Assembly (NCBI GenBank): GCA_047495785.1
Contig: JBLDXI010000015.1
Span: 682,001-746,000, forward strand
DNA length: 64,000 nt
Origin: Lepidodermella squamata
Lineage: Eukaryota; Gastrotricha
Direction of reading: 5' to 3'
The notes beneath the pieces were generated by a model that was given only the letters and a program-made list of their open reading frames with translations, did not search any database and was not told the origin of the DNA. Below, one piece after another: positions 22,651-34,198 of the stretch (positions are counted from its first letter, which is position 1; every line of letters starts with the position of its first letter). Position numbers and translations under genes: made by a program.

Positions 22651-23703
22651 ACGGATACGAATACCACAAGATAGTTGAACAAAAGTGTGCGGCATTAACC
22701 TTATCACTACGGGAACATTTCTTACATTAGAGAGCATTAATGCTAGCATGAATTAAAAGCTTCTCCGCCACTCTATTCATTCTTAAGGGTATGAATAAAA
22801 GCGAGATGTTTTTGGTTTTGAAATACGATCCTTTTTTACAAATTAGCAGTAGCCAAAAGATATAACAATGATTGAGCCGTGAGTCATTTATCTATGAGTT
22901 CCTCTCATCTTCCATCGTTTGGAACCTCTTTATTCTCAAGTTTGGGTTGATATTCATATCTTCCTACCAAGCGGACGTAGAATTTTCCCTCGCGCGCCTT
23001 GTTTCGCTTTGATTTTGGCGTTTAGGCTTCATTGCAGTGTGCGACTTTCAGGGGGGATGGGGGGGATCATCCCCCCAGCTCGGCCAGGCCAGACAACAAT
23101 ATGAGAATTTATCCCACTGTTTTGTTAATTTTGAGAGGTTGTGGAGCATGTTTTAGTAAGAAATTTTCAAAATTTTCTCGCTTCGCTCGGTTATAAGTCA
23201 AAATGACCAGTCATTTTGGCAAATACAGCAAAAATTTTTGTTCCATCCCCGGCAGCTCCGGGATCGAAGATCGCACCCTGCTTCATTGAGTCTCTTGAAG
23301 ACGAATAATTCGTAGGTGGAGTGTTACTTGAGAATTAGCATCGAAGTGCATAGAGGCGCTTATTTGATTTTCAAAAAGGCCATATTCAATTGCCACGTTT
23401 AATAAAGCTCAGACATCAACTGGGCATCAGCTCACGGTTTTTGAGAAGCCATCCAGCGTATAGCCTCTCATCTAAGGGCCGAGATCATTTATCACCGGGA
23501 TACACTTGTAAGATGATTAAGAACACATTTTTATAACGAAGGACCGTTTTATTGACGCGATGTAACAAGCAGCAAGCAGTCCCATTGCTTCTTTAAATGG
23601 TATGTTAACCTGATTCAGTAACCTGATCAGTTAACCCGATTTCCTAATATCATAATAGGAATGGCGAGATATAAATGCATTCAGTTTAACTCAAACAGGT
23701 CAA
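22651..23703. other. Intergenic, with a dispersed repeat
   Basis: Convergent spacer between the type-C (+) and type-D (-) genes. A repeat at about 23036-23225 (start CAGTGTGCGACTTTCAGG, then ATGAGAATTTATCCCACTG and TCTCGCTTCGCTCG) matches one at 48628-48800 beside block 2. Otherwise nothing is recognised. Confidence 0.5.
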
Positions 23704-24570
23704 TCAAGCAGTCTGTATACAGCCATCAACAGATAACCCCGAGACACTCATGCCCAAGGCAACGTAAGCTGCCGCTGCCGTTTGCTGCGCTATAGCGGCG
23801 CAGCATTGCTGGAAGGTAGCGAACTGGTAAGCTGCTGGCACAGGGGCAACATTCTGAATTAATGGCATTACTTTTGTTGTGGGACACGTACAAAGTTGGA
23901 CAAGAACTTACGGTGGCCGTTAGCTGGGAGCCCGCGTTGCCGCACGAATTTGGTAGGCGAGCGCAAGACCCTAATTTCCTAGCTAACGAATCGGCGCTGT
24001 AGGAGCACACCTTGTAGGGCAGCGAATCGTTGGTGCCGATGCAAATGGTGGACAAATAGTTACGATAGGGTATGCTAGACAGTTCATAGATGACCGTTGA
24101 CCCAGTAGCAGCACAGCACGACGCGAAGTCGTTGAAAGTTCGCAACGGGCTAGCGGTCTTCGAAGAGAAGTTCAAATCAAGCATAAGCCAACAGAAAAAG
24201 AGGTCGACCTACATAGGTGCCAGATGGAAAATTTGAGTTTTCGCACGACGTTCCGGCTACACTCGAGCAGGTGTTGACAATCACGTTCATATTCGTTTTG
24301 AATTGACACATGGTATATTGGCCCTAATCAATATGCAAACAACAAGTTTACAAGCAAACAACTAGATACGTTACGGCTCTTCAGAAACTAACTTACCGCC
24401 AAAGTGCAGCCTGTTCCCGTGGCACAGGCTGTGGCACCACACGAAACTCCGGATGGGCAGGCGATTGCACTTGGGCAGGAGGTTGCAGTCGAAGATGTGC
24501 TGGACGCGGGACATGCGATTGCAGCTCCCACAAGTGTGGAAAGAAGCCCGAACAGTGACAACAAAGCCAT
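23704..24570 (-). CDS. 18-cysteine secreted family protein, type D, block 1
   Basis: Unrecognised secreted protein, 226 aa, in four phase-0 exons: 24397-24570, 24213-24323, 23912-24157 and 23704-23853. Introns are 73, 55 and 58 nt; the second ends in AAG, supported by alignment with the type-D gene of block 2. The signal peptide MALLSLFGLLSTLVGAAIA precedes CPASST. The 18 cysteines follow the 6+3+6+3 plan (GQYTMC...; FASCC...CARLPNSC; FQQCC...DGC). It is head-to-head with the type-E gene at 24998. Function unknown. Confidence 0.88.
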
Positions 24571-24997
24571 GATGAAATTACGACAAAATGATTGAGGAAA
24601 GTTGCAGCCGAAGGCTTTATCGGGCAAACATAAACCGTCAGCACCGCTTTGATAAAACCGTAATTTCAAAAATGCACAAAAATTGAATAAATTTTTTAAG
24701 AACATATCGAAATAGAAAAACGGAGATTGTGAAGCAAACTTCATCTGTTTGATCTATTTCTTAAATAATGGTGCAGATCAATAAGTCCGGATTGATTTCA
24801 CCATCTCTAAGAAACTTTCCGGCTGATACGGTAGCTGTCATGTTGTTCTCCTGATGACTGGAGCGGGCAATACATGACCTTAGGATGAAATTTACTACAG
24901 CCTCAAATTGAAAGTCTGACAAGTCATCACCGTGTTCATAAAACTGGTTGAATAGCTGTCAGTTTCGCATTTTTTTGCTCATCAAACAGCTTGAAAA
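24571..24997. promoter_or_regulatory. Shared divergent promoter region, D/E pair, block 1
   Basis: The 427 bp lie between divergent ATGs; the counterpart in block 2 (47212-47636) is 425 bp. The right half is recognisably conserved: GATACGGT...TGTTGTT, CAATACATGA, AAACTGGTTGA and an AGCTTGA(G/A)AAATG start context occur in the same order in both. This fits a bidirectional promoter inherited with the block. Confidence 0.5.
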
Positions 24998-25848
24998 ATG
25001 CGTGCATTTTTGCCAGCTTTACTCTTCTCCTGTGTAGCTGCCTGTCCTCCGTCAACGACTACAACTCCTTGTCCAACAGGTGGACCTTTGCATTTCTGAA
25101 GCATTATTTAGCTACTCTCGATGTATTTAAAGCCACATGCTCAGCTGGCCAAGTCTGTGGCGGCTCTTCGTGCCCCACAAATCAGTTTTGCGGCACGACA
25201 GTAGGTGATGCCAAAAACTTTCCAACAATCCTAAGCTTCGCGTACTTCAGGGCACTTATTCGCAATGTCAGCTAGCTGTAACCAGCGGCCAAGCCACTTT
25301 TTGCTTGAATAGACCTGGTGCATCGTGCGGATTGCTAGCGGGAGGAGCGGTGAGCTTCAAGTCCAGATTTATTGCTTTCAATCATTGATTGCTTGCAGAC
25401 ATTGGTCGGATCGACGACTTACACGACGTTTGACTTGTGCTGTTCTGGACTTGGACCTGCGAATCAGATAGTTCAGGATCTGTTGCCCCTGAACCCGCCG
25501 GTGTTGGCCTGCATTGTTACGCCGGAATTAGCATCCACTGCTTACAGAGTGTGCACGCCGACAGCAGGCAGCGGCAATGGCGTGTGCTACCGCTTTCCGT
25601 GGACTTGCGACTCCACTGCAAAGGTTTTCTCCACAGCAACGGTAGGAAAACAGCCATTTAGCTTTAAGTGTGTATTTCCAGTCTTCTCTGTAATGTTTTT
25701 CAAGTCTCCAACTGCACTCTTGTCTGGCAGCGGATCCTACACGTCATTCTCTGCATGCTGTGGTGCTTTGAGTGCCTCCAATGCTAAATTGTCAATCTCA
25801 ACAGCGACCATGTATGGCTTTCCCATGGAGAAGTGCTCCCAGAACTAA
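24998..25848 (+). CDS. 18-cysteine secreted family protein, type E, block 1
   Basis: Unrecognised secreted protein, 211 aa, in five exons: 24998-25079, 25133-25200, 25251-25349, 25399-25641 and 25705-25848. Type E and its block-2 partner have an extra phase-1 intron inside module 1; the other introns are phase 0. Two of the four acceptors are AAG (25130-25132 and 25702-25704). The signal peptide MRAFLPALLFSCVAA precedes CPPST. Mature cysteines number 18 (6+3+6+3): GTYSQC...; FDLCC...CYRFPWTC; FSACC...EKC. It is the right-hand end of block 1 and strongly similar to the gene at 47637-48489. Confidence 0.88.
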
Positions 25849-28800
25849 TACGAATCGCTTTGCGAAGATGCAAATTGTCTTACTATCTTCAGTAGTGATA
25901 AATAATGACCAATGAAAGTATGAATTCCCGCTCTCCTTATTTTTTGAAGCAGTAAATAAACAGCACAAGCCGATCAGCTTTCACTACAGGGTGTTCCTTT
26001 CGAAACCGAACATCCTGCCGTAGTCGCGAAAAAAAAATCTGCCGGTTAATTAGAGAAAATAATTGACTAAAATAATTATTAAACACTTTTAATAATTGTT
26101 TTTAATTTTATTTTCAATTGCAAAATGTCCTTGAATTTTAGCGCGCGTTACCACGTCGACGCGTTGGTTTTCAAATTTTAGCCGTTAAAACGCCTGAAAT
26201 CAGGGTTTTCTAACCCAGTTCTTAAGATAGTCAGCGAGCGCGTAACTCCATGCCTGACAAATTTCAAGTCAGTAAAGCCAGCTGAATGCAATAGCCGCGT
26301 CCTGTTTTCTTAATCCATCTCAGTTTCTGCGATGTGATATACCCAAAATCGGTAAAAATAGCCTTAAATTGCGCCTCCTTAAATTCACCGCTGGGATCAA
26401 AAAGACATAGGTGTAATGTGTTTTCCTGCAGTCATTGAGGATGCTAATGGTATATCAAGCGGCCCTGATAAATTATTGCTCAAGTTTGAGTCCGCGGATC
26501 AGAGAAATGCACCCTTTTATTGCCAAAGTGCAATGCAATGCAACAAGCTGTTTCACGGTGAAAATGGTAGTGGCATCATATAAATGGATGGAAAGACAGG
26601 TAACAAAGTGTCGCGATTACATCTATACATGTCGCTGATCCGAGTAAGACATTTGCTCCTTCTTCATAATCAATAATTCCACATCCTGGTATTGTTATAC
26701 CAAGTCATCCGCATTGATGCCGTAGTCCCCTATTCCCGATTGATCAAAGCTGACCTCAAGGGCTTTGCCACGGTTATATCGAGCATTTTCTCTCAAAACT
26801 ATTCTTTTCACATAGACTCTAACCATACAATAACAAGGCAACATGATCAGAGAATGGATTGATATGGTTTAGCCGCTAAACTTCTGTCGCTCATGTCGGC
26901 CGTTCGTAATGTCGTAATGTTAAACTTCCTTACTAAAGATTGTGGTTCATATGCCTTTTACTAAGCATAAAGCATAACCTTGGTAACTACATGCTTAGTA
27001 AGGGCTGCCTTCCTAAGGATCCATCTAAGGACTGCATTCCGCGTCATTTAAGGTGCACAGCTCTATCTGAGATCACTTCCTTAGATCGCTTAGACTTTAA
27101 GACGGAGAATTCTGAGTATGGATCGTCTAAGTAAGCCACCCTTACTAGGCGGACCAGTGGCGCTGCATCCTTACTAAAAGCCGTTTTGCCAAGGATGTCC
27201 TTAGCAAGTAACGCATAACAAAGACGAGCGTCTCCATAGCGTCTCACTAACTAATTTGGCATCCTTAGCACCCTTAACAAGGCAAATCAACATGGCACGA
27301 CCATTCGCACCATTCAAATCAAGTTAAGTGTCTAACAAAGCGTCATATAAACTGCGCTTGCATACTAATTGGTGGCATCCGGCGGCGGAGCACGTCGTTA
27401 AAAGTGAGATAATAGCAACGTTTCAGTGAAGAATTCACTGATTCCACCGGATATTAGGACAGCCAGGATAACTGAGACAACGCTCAGAGACTGATAACTG
27501 AGATCCAATTCGTCGCAATTGGACGTTGATTATTCGTCTGCGGCGGCGCGGGGCTACTACCGGAACAGTTTAATACCAATTTCTGTGTTCTATTTCATTG
27601 ATTTCCTTGCGGCAACAAGTCGTGGCCGGCGTAACTGTTTTTGACTGCGGTATTCCTAATCAAGTTCAGGACCATGTCAGTCTTTCTCTTTTGATAAGCA
27701 TCATTTCGATCTCCGTAACGGCACACGTCCAATAAGATCAGTCCTGCAATCGCGCAAAGATTTCTTGTTTCTTGTCAATCAGAGAAGCTTTCTGATGGTA
27801 AAAGATATTGAGAAACCGTACCTTCCGACGGCCTTTCGCTCGATATCTAGACACAAACCAGTTAGAGAGTGAGTTTAGGAACGCTTTTATGCTTTCATGC
27901 TATATCAGTCCCGCGGGGATTTAAACTTGTCGTGAGCTATAGTTAAGTCTTCTGCTGAATTTTAACACGATTATAGTTATACATTCAAATGATGACTAAA
28001 ATGTATGCATGGACCTCAAATGACCGCATACATCACGAAGGAATGCGGCTACAACGTGTTAAAACGTCCTCTAACCAGGATGGGTATGACATAGGAAAGC
28101 TGACCTTGCGCTCGAGGTAGGGCGGCACCACCGGCTTTTTTATGTTTCATCGTCAAACTGATGTAGTCTCTTACAAAATTAAATTATTATAGCCGTAATC
28201 TAACCGCTGAATTGTTATCTAACACCAAAAATGTTCCGAAAAACCCGAAAAAACCCGAAATATGCAAGCCAAGCCACTGAAACTGAAAAACCGCGCTGAC
28301 CAACCTAAAATTAATGGTAAATAAAAATATACACTCTATTCTACAAGGAAACGATGAGAAATAGTGCTCTTGCCAGGTTATTTCAAGCGATGGACTATCT
28401 TTAAAGTTGTTGATCTGACCTAATGATGACGTCTAACCGGAGCGGGTATGGCAGACAAAAATGGGCCCTTCGCTCGAATTACGGCGGCAACACCAGCTTT
28501 TTCTTGCTTAAACGTCATACTGAGATAGCCGCTTAGCAAAATCACCCAATTGGACCCCAATCCATTATTGACTGCTCATTTTTTGGAACCGAACCATCGA
28601 TAACCATATAAGACCTAAGATCACCTCTCTGGATCTCTTCACCTGGGTGGTTTTTTATTAAATATCTGAAAATTCAAATACAAAAGTCCTAATATGACTG
28701 CGTTTTCCGTTAAATGAGCACGCTTCAAGTTGCATTGACTTTTCGCCAACACAGCACTATAGAAATAGGATAAGAATTTTCAGGTATATCTTTAATCACA

Positions 28801-29815
28801 GATCAGGTATTTGGGGAACAGCCAGTTCATGTTAGGATCTATATGATTAGGAGAACAAAGTTTTCTTCCAACAAACGCAAGTGCCATGGCGCAATTTTCA
28901 GGGCGTAAAAATGCTGGGTGCAAATGTCGGGGCGCAAAAGTCAGGACGCATTTTTAAGGGCGCAAAAAACTGTTCGCATGTAACTTCAATTCATTATGGG
29001 TAGCCTAGTGTAAATGCATTCGTCGCATATACCCGAGCTACTTTGTAATTATCGATGTTATGTACTTTCAATGTTACGTCATCATTTTTACTCAGACTCA
29101 AAAGACCGTTCTTTTTATTTTTGTTGGATGCTTGTAACAAGTTACTACAGGGTGGCCAAAAAATTCCGCAGAAGGCGAATTTGATGCACAACATTTTAGA
29201 GCAGGAGAGAACACTTCCAGCATTTTAGAGAGAAGTTTCGAGAAATTGAGGAGTTCCATTGGCAAAAGAATGCTTGAAATTCTTCAGCTTCTTTTGGCCA
29301 CCAAGGACATGGCGGTTTAAAACTCGAATTATGCGGTATCTGGTAATTGAACCGCATAATTTTGCTATCACATCGTCGGCAGGCACGTGATCTATGCTAA
29401 TTTCGAACTAGAAAAAAATGAAAATTATCGAGTTTGCAATTTTTTAAATTCTAAAATGTTTCTAAAATGTAGATCCTCCTAAAACAAGGCGAGAATAATG
29501 CAACAAACCGCGTCACTGCGGCAGGTTCAAGCCACCTGTATTTTAATTCGGAAAAAACCGAAAACTCAAACATCGGAAAATATCGAAAGGTTCAAGATTA
29601 TTTTCCTCATGATTTTCGTGGATCTTCGTTAGGAGTTCCACAACATTGTAGTCGAGGCAGGGGCTGCCCTATTTTCCTTTAATTTTCTAATATTCAGGAG
29701 AAAATTCTACCTACCCACATTATTCGAATAATAATCGCCACGATTTCCTCAATTTTTATCCGTGATGTATTTAAATTTCACATCTAAAATTAAAAATGAA
29801 TGAGATGCCCAAGCT
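25849..29815. other. Gene-poor spacer between block 1 and the decayed block
   Basis: No gene is supported. It contains a cluster of CCTTACTA / TAGTAAGG half-sites at about 26925-27290, two diverged direct repeats at 28064-28560, and a run of degenerate GGGCGCAAAA units at about 28906-28970. I found no remnant of a type-A gene here, although the block order would predict one. Confidence 0.45.
28064..28560 (+). repeat. Diverged tandem repeat pair, spacing about 360 bp
   Basis: Two segments, about 28064-28160 and 28424-28560, share ACGTC(C)TCTAACC, GGGTATG, GCTCGA, CGGC(A)ACACC-GGCTTTTT-type stretches and CGTCA-ACTGA in the same order. They look like an old duplication or two MITE copies of one family. 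Confidence 0.4.
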
Positions 29816-30545
29816 CCACTACAGCAGCTCAGAATGTGTGCCCATCTGTTGCTGCTTGCCCGGCTGGAAAAAGTTGCAACGCTCTGCCTTGCCCGAGTTC
29901 GGCTTATTCCTGTGCATCGCCGGTCTGAAATTTTTTTGAATAATTAAGTAATAATCTTATTTTGTACAGGGTCAATTTTTATAATGCCAGCTGAATACAA
30001 ATGTCGTGACCGTGCCGCTCAATTTTTGTCTATCAACTATCAACAGGAACTTGCTCAGGAATAAACGGTGCTAGTGTGAGTTTTGCCCCAGATGTCCTCC
30101 TTGATATTTCAAGGTTGCGATCCTCACAGGCTTCCGGTCCATTTTTCTCAGATTCGTTCGACATTGACATTCTCCTCCATTTCTTATACATACAACTGTC
30201 GATGAGCAACGCGCCAGTGACAATTTGCGCCTCGACGGGAGAAACCAACATATAAAGAATGTGCAACACGCCTGGAGCAGCTAATTTGGGTGGAGCCTCG
30301 TGTGTCCGATTTCCCAGTACTTGCGAGACAGGGAAAATTCAGATCATAGCACCGCAGGTGGGCGATCATAAGTTCGTTCTAATTTCCCTCATTTCATCTT
30401 TTACAGGATTCACGTATGGATTTTTTCGAGTTTTGTGGCTTGTTGAGCCGCTTTGCAGCGAAATGTCCCGACGTCGTCTCAATTTACGGCGGTCAATGTT
30501 TACGGCGTTACGCTGGACAAGTGTCTATGCAACAGATTATCAGTT
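29816..30545 (+). pseudogene. Decayed type-C 18-cysteine gene (third block)
   Basis: All four modules of a type-C gene can be followed, but it is broken. Module 1 (29816-29932, CPSSTTAAQ...) has lost its signal-peptide sequence and its donor reads GTCTGA. Module 2 (29970-30075) has a TAA where the paralogs have CAA, and a 7-bp tandem duplication (CTATCAA twice) that makes the exon 106 rather than 99 nt and shifts the frame. Module 3 (to about 30357) has TAA where paralogs have TAC. Module 4 keeps only its end (GVTLDKC-like). Its position and strand fit the C slot of a four-gene block. Not functional. Confidence 0.82.
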
Positions 30546-30576
30546 ACGCTCAAAGAGTCTTTGAGCGTAACTGATA
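30538..30576. repeat. Perfect 17-bp inverted repeat with 5-nt loop
   Basis: Arms TATCAGTTACGCTCAAA (30538-30554) and its exact complement (30560-30576) surround GAGTC. It sits at the 3' end of the pseudogene. A second hairpin of the same dimensions but different sequence lies at 30833-30871. Confidence 0.8.
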
Positions 30577-30832
30577 GCAATGTTTACGACGCAAATGCTA
30601 TTTCATTGAAATGATGAATAAAGGAAGAATATTAAAGCTTTTAAAACCGCACTCAACTGTTAACTGTGAGCGCAGTGAGTGAGTCTATGTTCACTACCTT
30701 TGTTAAAATTAACCCGCTAACTCTTGCAATGGTTATAAGTTGATACTGTTGCCAAATTAGGTATTACATTTCCAGCTTCATAAATAAAGCATTAATTTTC
30801 TCCAATTCGATGCGGAATTTCTTCTTCATTAT

Positions 30833-30871
30833 CATAGAGATCAGATTAATCAGGTTAATCTGATCTCTATG
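30833..30871. repeat. Perfect 17-bp inverted repeat with 5-nt loop
   Basis: Arms CATAGAGATCAGATTAA (30833-30849) and exact complement (30855-30871) surround TCAGG. No T-run follows, so it is not a typical terminator. Confidence 0.8.
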
Positions 30872-31227
30872 TTCATTATAGAAGCTTTTTTTCATCTTAC
30901 CTGAGATAATTCAAATTCACATAGGAGCGTAATCAGTTTTTAGTTTTTAGTTTTTCGCAAATAGGAAGCAGTTGAAGAATTTCTAACATATTCGAAGCAT
31001 AATTTTGAGTGTCGAGAATAGAGAACCTCATCATTTCGTTTCCGTTCTTCATACATTTTAGGGTTCGGAATACGTTACAGAATTTGTATTATCTTTCAAG
31101 GTATTTTAAGCCCATTTACAGCTTGAAGATGGCGAAATTAGTGACAGCTAAAGCTTTGCGCCAATCGCAAATTGGCTTTGTTTAACTTCCTCCAAAAAGA
31201 TCCTGGCTACGTCTCAATTTGTTCCAT

Positions 31228-32162
31228 CTAGAGCTTATATTTCAAAGAAGTCAAATGTCCAGCCTTCATATTATCTCGCATATATTTATGCAGTCTGTTT
31301 GCAGAATTCTGCTGGAATTTGGGATGGATTTCAATAACAAATGCCGGCTTAGCCGCTGGCTGCATTATGGCCTTGCAGCATTCCTGGTACGAAGCTGAAG
31401 AGTAGTTCGCCGGCACTGGAGCGACATTCTACAGAAATACAGATCAAACATCAGGAAGAAAACATTGGCCACTAGCCACCAACAGTTGCACCAACTAGCA
31501 CCAACAGTTGAACCTAGAAGAGATGAATAAGGATCGTCGAGACACGAATGCATGGCGCGAACACAGGCGCCCTATTTCTTGGCAGCTGTATTCGCGTTGT
31601 AAGAACAAACTTTGTACGGCAGCGGGTCGTAGCTGCCGTAGCAAATGCCAAGCCCGACATGAAGACTCCTGACGCGACTATTTCACCAAGCGTTTTTTCG
31701 GACGTTTCGTTGGGTAAAACGGAGCCAGTTGCCGAGCAGCACGAATGAAAATCGTTGAATTTCCGCAAGGGCGTTGCAATCTTGACAGGTAATTTTTGCT
31801 AGTTATTCTAGAAACAGTATTCCTAGAGCCACTTACAAATCCCGGCCCTGTCCTATATTCACACGATATGCTACGACTGTGGCAAAAGTTGAAAATCACG
31901 TTCAGATTCGTCTTGAACTGGCACATCGTCATATCGAATTCTATTGTTATGTAAAGTAATTAGGAAGATCGATTTTATACAATTCAACTAACCGCCGCGA
32001 CACACGCCGTGCCCGAAGGGCAGGAAGTCTTGCCGCAAGAAACGCCTTTGTGCAACTCGTGGGCTTGGCTGTGGTAACGGCTGGTGAAGTGGAGGAGGGT
32101 GGGTAGGCAGCTAGGATAGCGAAAAGCGTAGCTGAAATCAGAAACCGGAGCCAGAGAGTCAT
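31228..32162 (-). pseudogene. Decayed type-D 18-cysteine gene (third block)
   Basis: The four type-D modules are recognisable. Module 1 (from the ATG at 32160-32162, leader MTLWLRFLISATLFAILAAY) has lost cysteines and is frameshifted; its end (GVSCGKTSCPSG) is in another frame. Module 2 (about 31840-31940) lacks a usable acceptor. Module 3 (about 31540-31770, KFNDFHSCCSATGS) has a frameshift and an in-frame TAG. Module 4 (up to 31428, VAPVPANYSS...YQECC) runs into unrelated sequence before a late stop at 31228. Its strand and position relative to 29816-30545 match the D slot of the blocks. Confidence 0.8.
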
Positions 32163-32192
32163 GTTTTGATAACAGCCCCAGTCAAAAGTCTG

Positions 32193-32358
32193 TAGGCCTA
32201 GACTAGGCTCGTAGGCCTATTATAGGCCTAATTGGACCTAGCCTAGTTCAGGCCTAGGTCCAGGCTAGGCCTAACATCAAAGCTTTGAACATGACTCGGG
32301 AATGTTGGACCTAGTCTAGGCCTAGCCGATATTATAGGCCCAGGTTAGGCCTACTAGG
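32193..32358. repeat. Palindromic AGGCCTA satellite-like cluster
   Basis: About nine copies of the palindrome TAGGCCTA or close variants occur in roughly 165 bp, immediately upstream of the type-D pseudogene. Variants include CTAGGCCTAG, AGGCCTAAT and CTAGCCTAG. Confidence 0.75.
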
Positions 32359-32363
32359 AATTG

Positions 32364-34190
32364 AGTGAAGTCGACTGCGTGTATATGTCATTTGTGTGTA
32401 TGATATGTCCAGTTCCCACAGGTCCAGGTGCAAATCGCAAGAATTTGTGGAATCATTGCATCTTGTGGCCATATCATTGATAAATCAACCATTCATAAAA
32501 GTCATTATTTTAGTACGAAAATAAGACCTTGGCGCTTGGCGAGGTAATTATGTTTACAGTGAGAAGTGCCGCCAGTTTTACTAAATATCGTTTTACAATA
32601 ATCATTCTTTTTACTAATAGCTCTGCAAAAAACCTCGATTGCATGGCGCATATAGAAAGCACTAACACTATGCTTAAAAATAAGCTACTCATGGGTTCAC
32701 ATTTGATGCCGAGCTTCATTGATGAAAATGAACATTTTACTGGCGAAAAAAGTGAAAAATTTACTGGAAAAAATAGGTCCCAGTTTTTCCATGAATTCTG
32801 TTGCGCAAAAGTCGTTCAATTAGTAGAGTTTCTTAGACGTAGTTTATCGCAAAATTACAGCAAAATAGCCAGTGACATCAGCGCGCTCGCACGCTGTCCG
32901 CACTTCACGTTTCAACTGTTGATTTACGCGCGTGCTCTTTTCGCTCTTTTGCGCGCTGGAGCCGGGGAAAGAGCAGAAGTACATTCAAAAATTAAATTGT
33001 TGTTACGCTGTAGCAGTTAGCAGTAAAACCTGATTTTCAATGTTTATCCGTTTAGCGCCTTTTGTAAAATCATTTCGCTATTGCCTCTATCGTTGAAGCG
33101 TATAATCAGGGACATTTGTGTCACGTCAAAGCCTTTCGGACGAAAACCTCTAAACGTTGAGGAGGGGGAGCAGGGTCACAGAAACAGAGAACGTAGGGAT
33201 CTAAGTGCGCACTCACGATGCGACATTGAAACAAAAAATAAATGAAAAACCCCTCCTTAATAATATTTGCTGAATTTTTCAACATAGATGCATAGAGAAC
33301 GTAGTGATCCATGCTTTGATAGCACTTTTACATGCAAATTTTGATTTTTTTGAAAAGTTTTCTTTAAATCCGTCATTTTATATTTCTTTCTCTTTATATG
33401 CCCCACGTTTTTCGTTTTTCGCTCTATCCTTTCCGAAAAATCCCACCATGCCGACATTTTTGAATCATGAATTATCCTGTTTAGGATTCAATCACTATTG
33501 TGAGCGGTGGCATTGCAATCTGGTAAAATGTCATGCGTATGGTAAAGACTGAGGCATAAAGAGTAAATTGATATCTGAATGGCGTTCGTGTTTGTCAAGA
33601 AACGGAGCTTCAAATTGTACTTCAAATGGTACGACCCAAAAATGCAAGTTTTTGAAATTCGCTCTCAAAAATTATTGGCATACATTCGTTGCATTGTTCG
33701 TTACATTCGTTATATTGGCATACATTTGCTTCACTGGACCCATTGATGTTAACCTCGCGCACTCAGTTGCATCTCACACAGGGTATTTTAAGGTGAGGAA
33801 TCTAGCTGAAAGCTCAAAATAGCAGAGCAAGTATGCTCAGTGGCGTAACTAGGTCTACATTTCATGAGATTCAGTTTAGTTTCCGGGTATTTACGAAGAA
33901 AATACTCGATAATAACTTCATCAAAGTCGATTTTTTTCGCTTCCGTGCGAAGTACAACACTAAGAGAGAGTCAAGATGGTTATTCGTCATAGTTGTCCTC
34001 AAGTCGGACTTGGCCAAATTCATGGCGGAAAAAATGCGCTTAGCAAGAGTTAACAAAATGAGTAGCAGATTAGTCAACTGAGGGAAGGCTGATTTGCGGT
34101 AAACACAAATGAGAAGATTTGGAAAAGTTGCGAGTTCGTGCCTTCAGCCTTATTTAACAGCTCAGCTTTTACTCAGCTCTCTTCATCCAA
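32364..34190. other. Gene-poor, AT-rich region
   Basis: Open frames at 32529-33020 and 33568-33822 are unrecognised and of low-complexity composition; I do not call them genes. A CAGTGGCGTAACTAGG sequence near 33838 matches the end of the hAT-type MITE at 54686-54869, suggesting a solo end. Confidence 0.4.
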
Positions 34191-34198
34191 CAAATATT

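Noticed and set aside
32529-33020. 163-residue open frame as a gene
   Set aside because: No signal, domain, splice context or similarity recognised; composition like surrounding AT-rich DNA.
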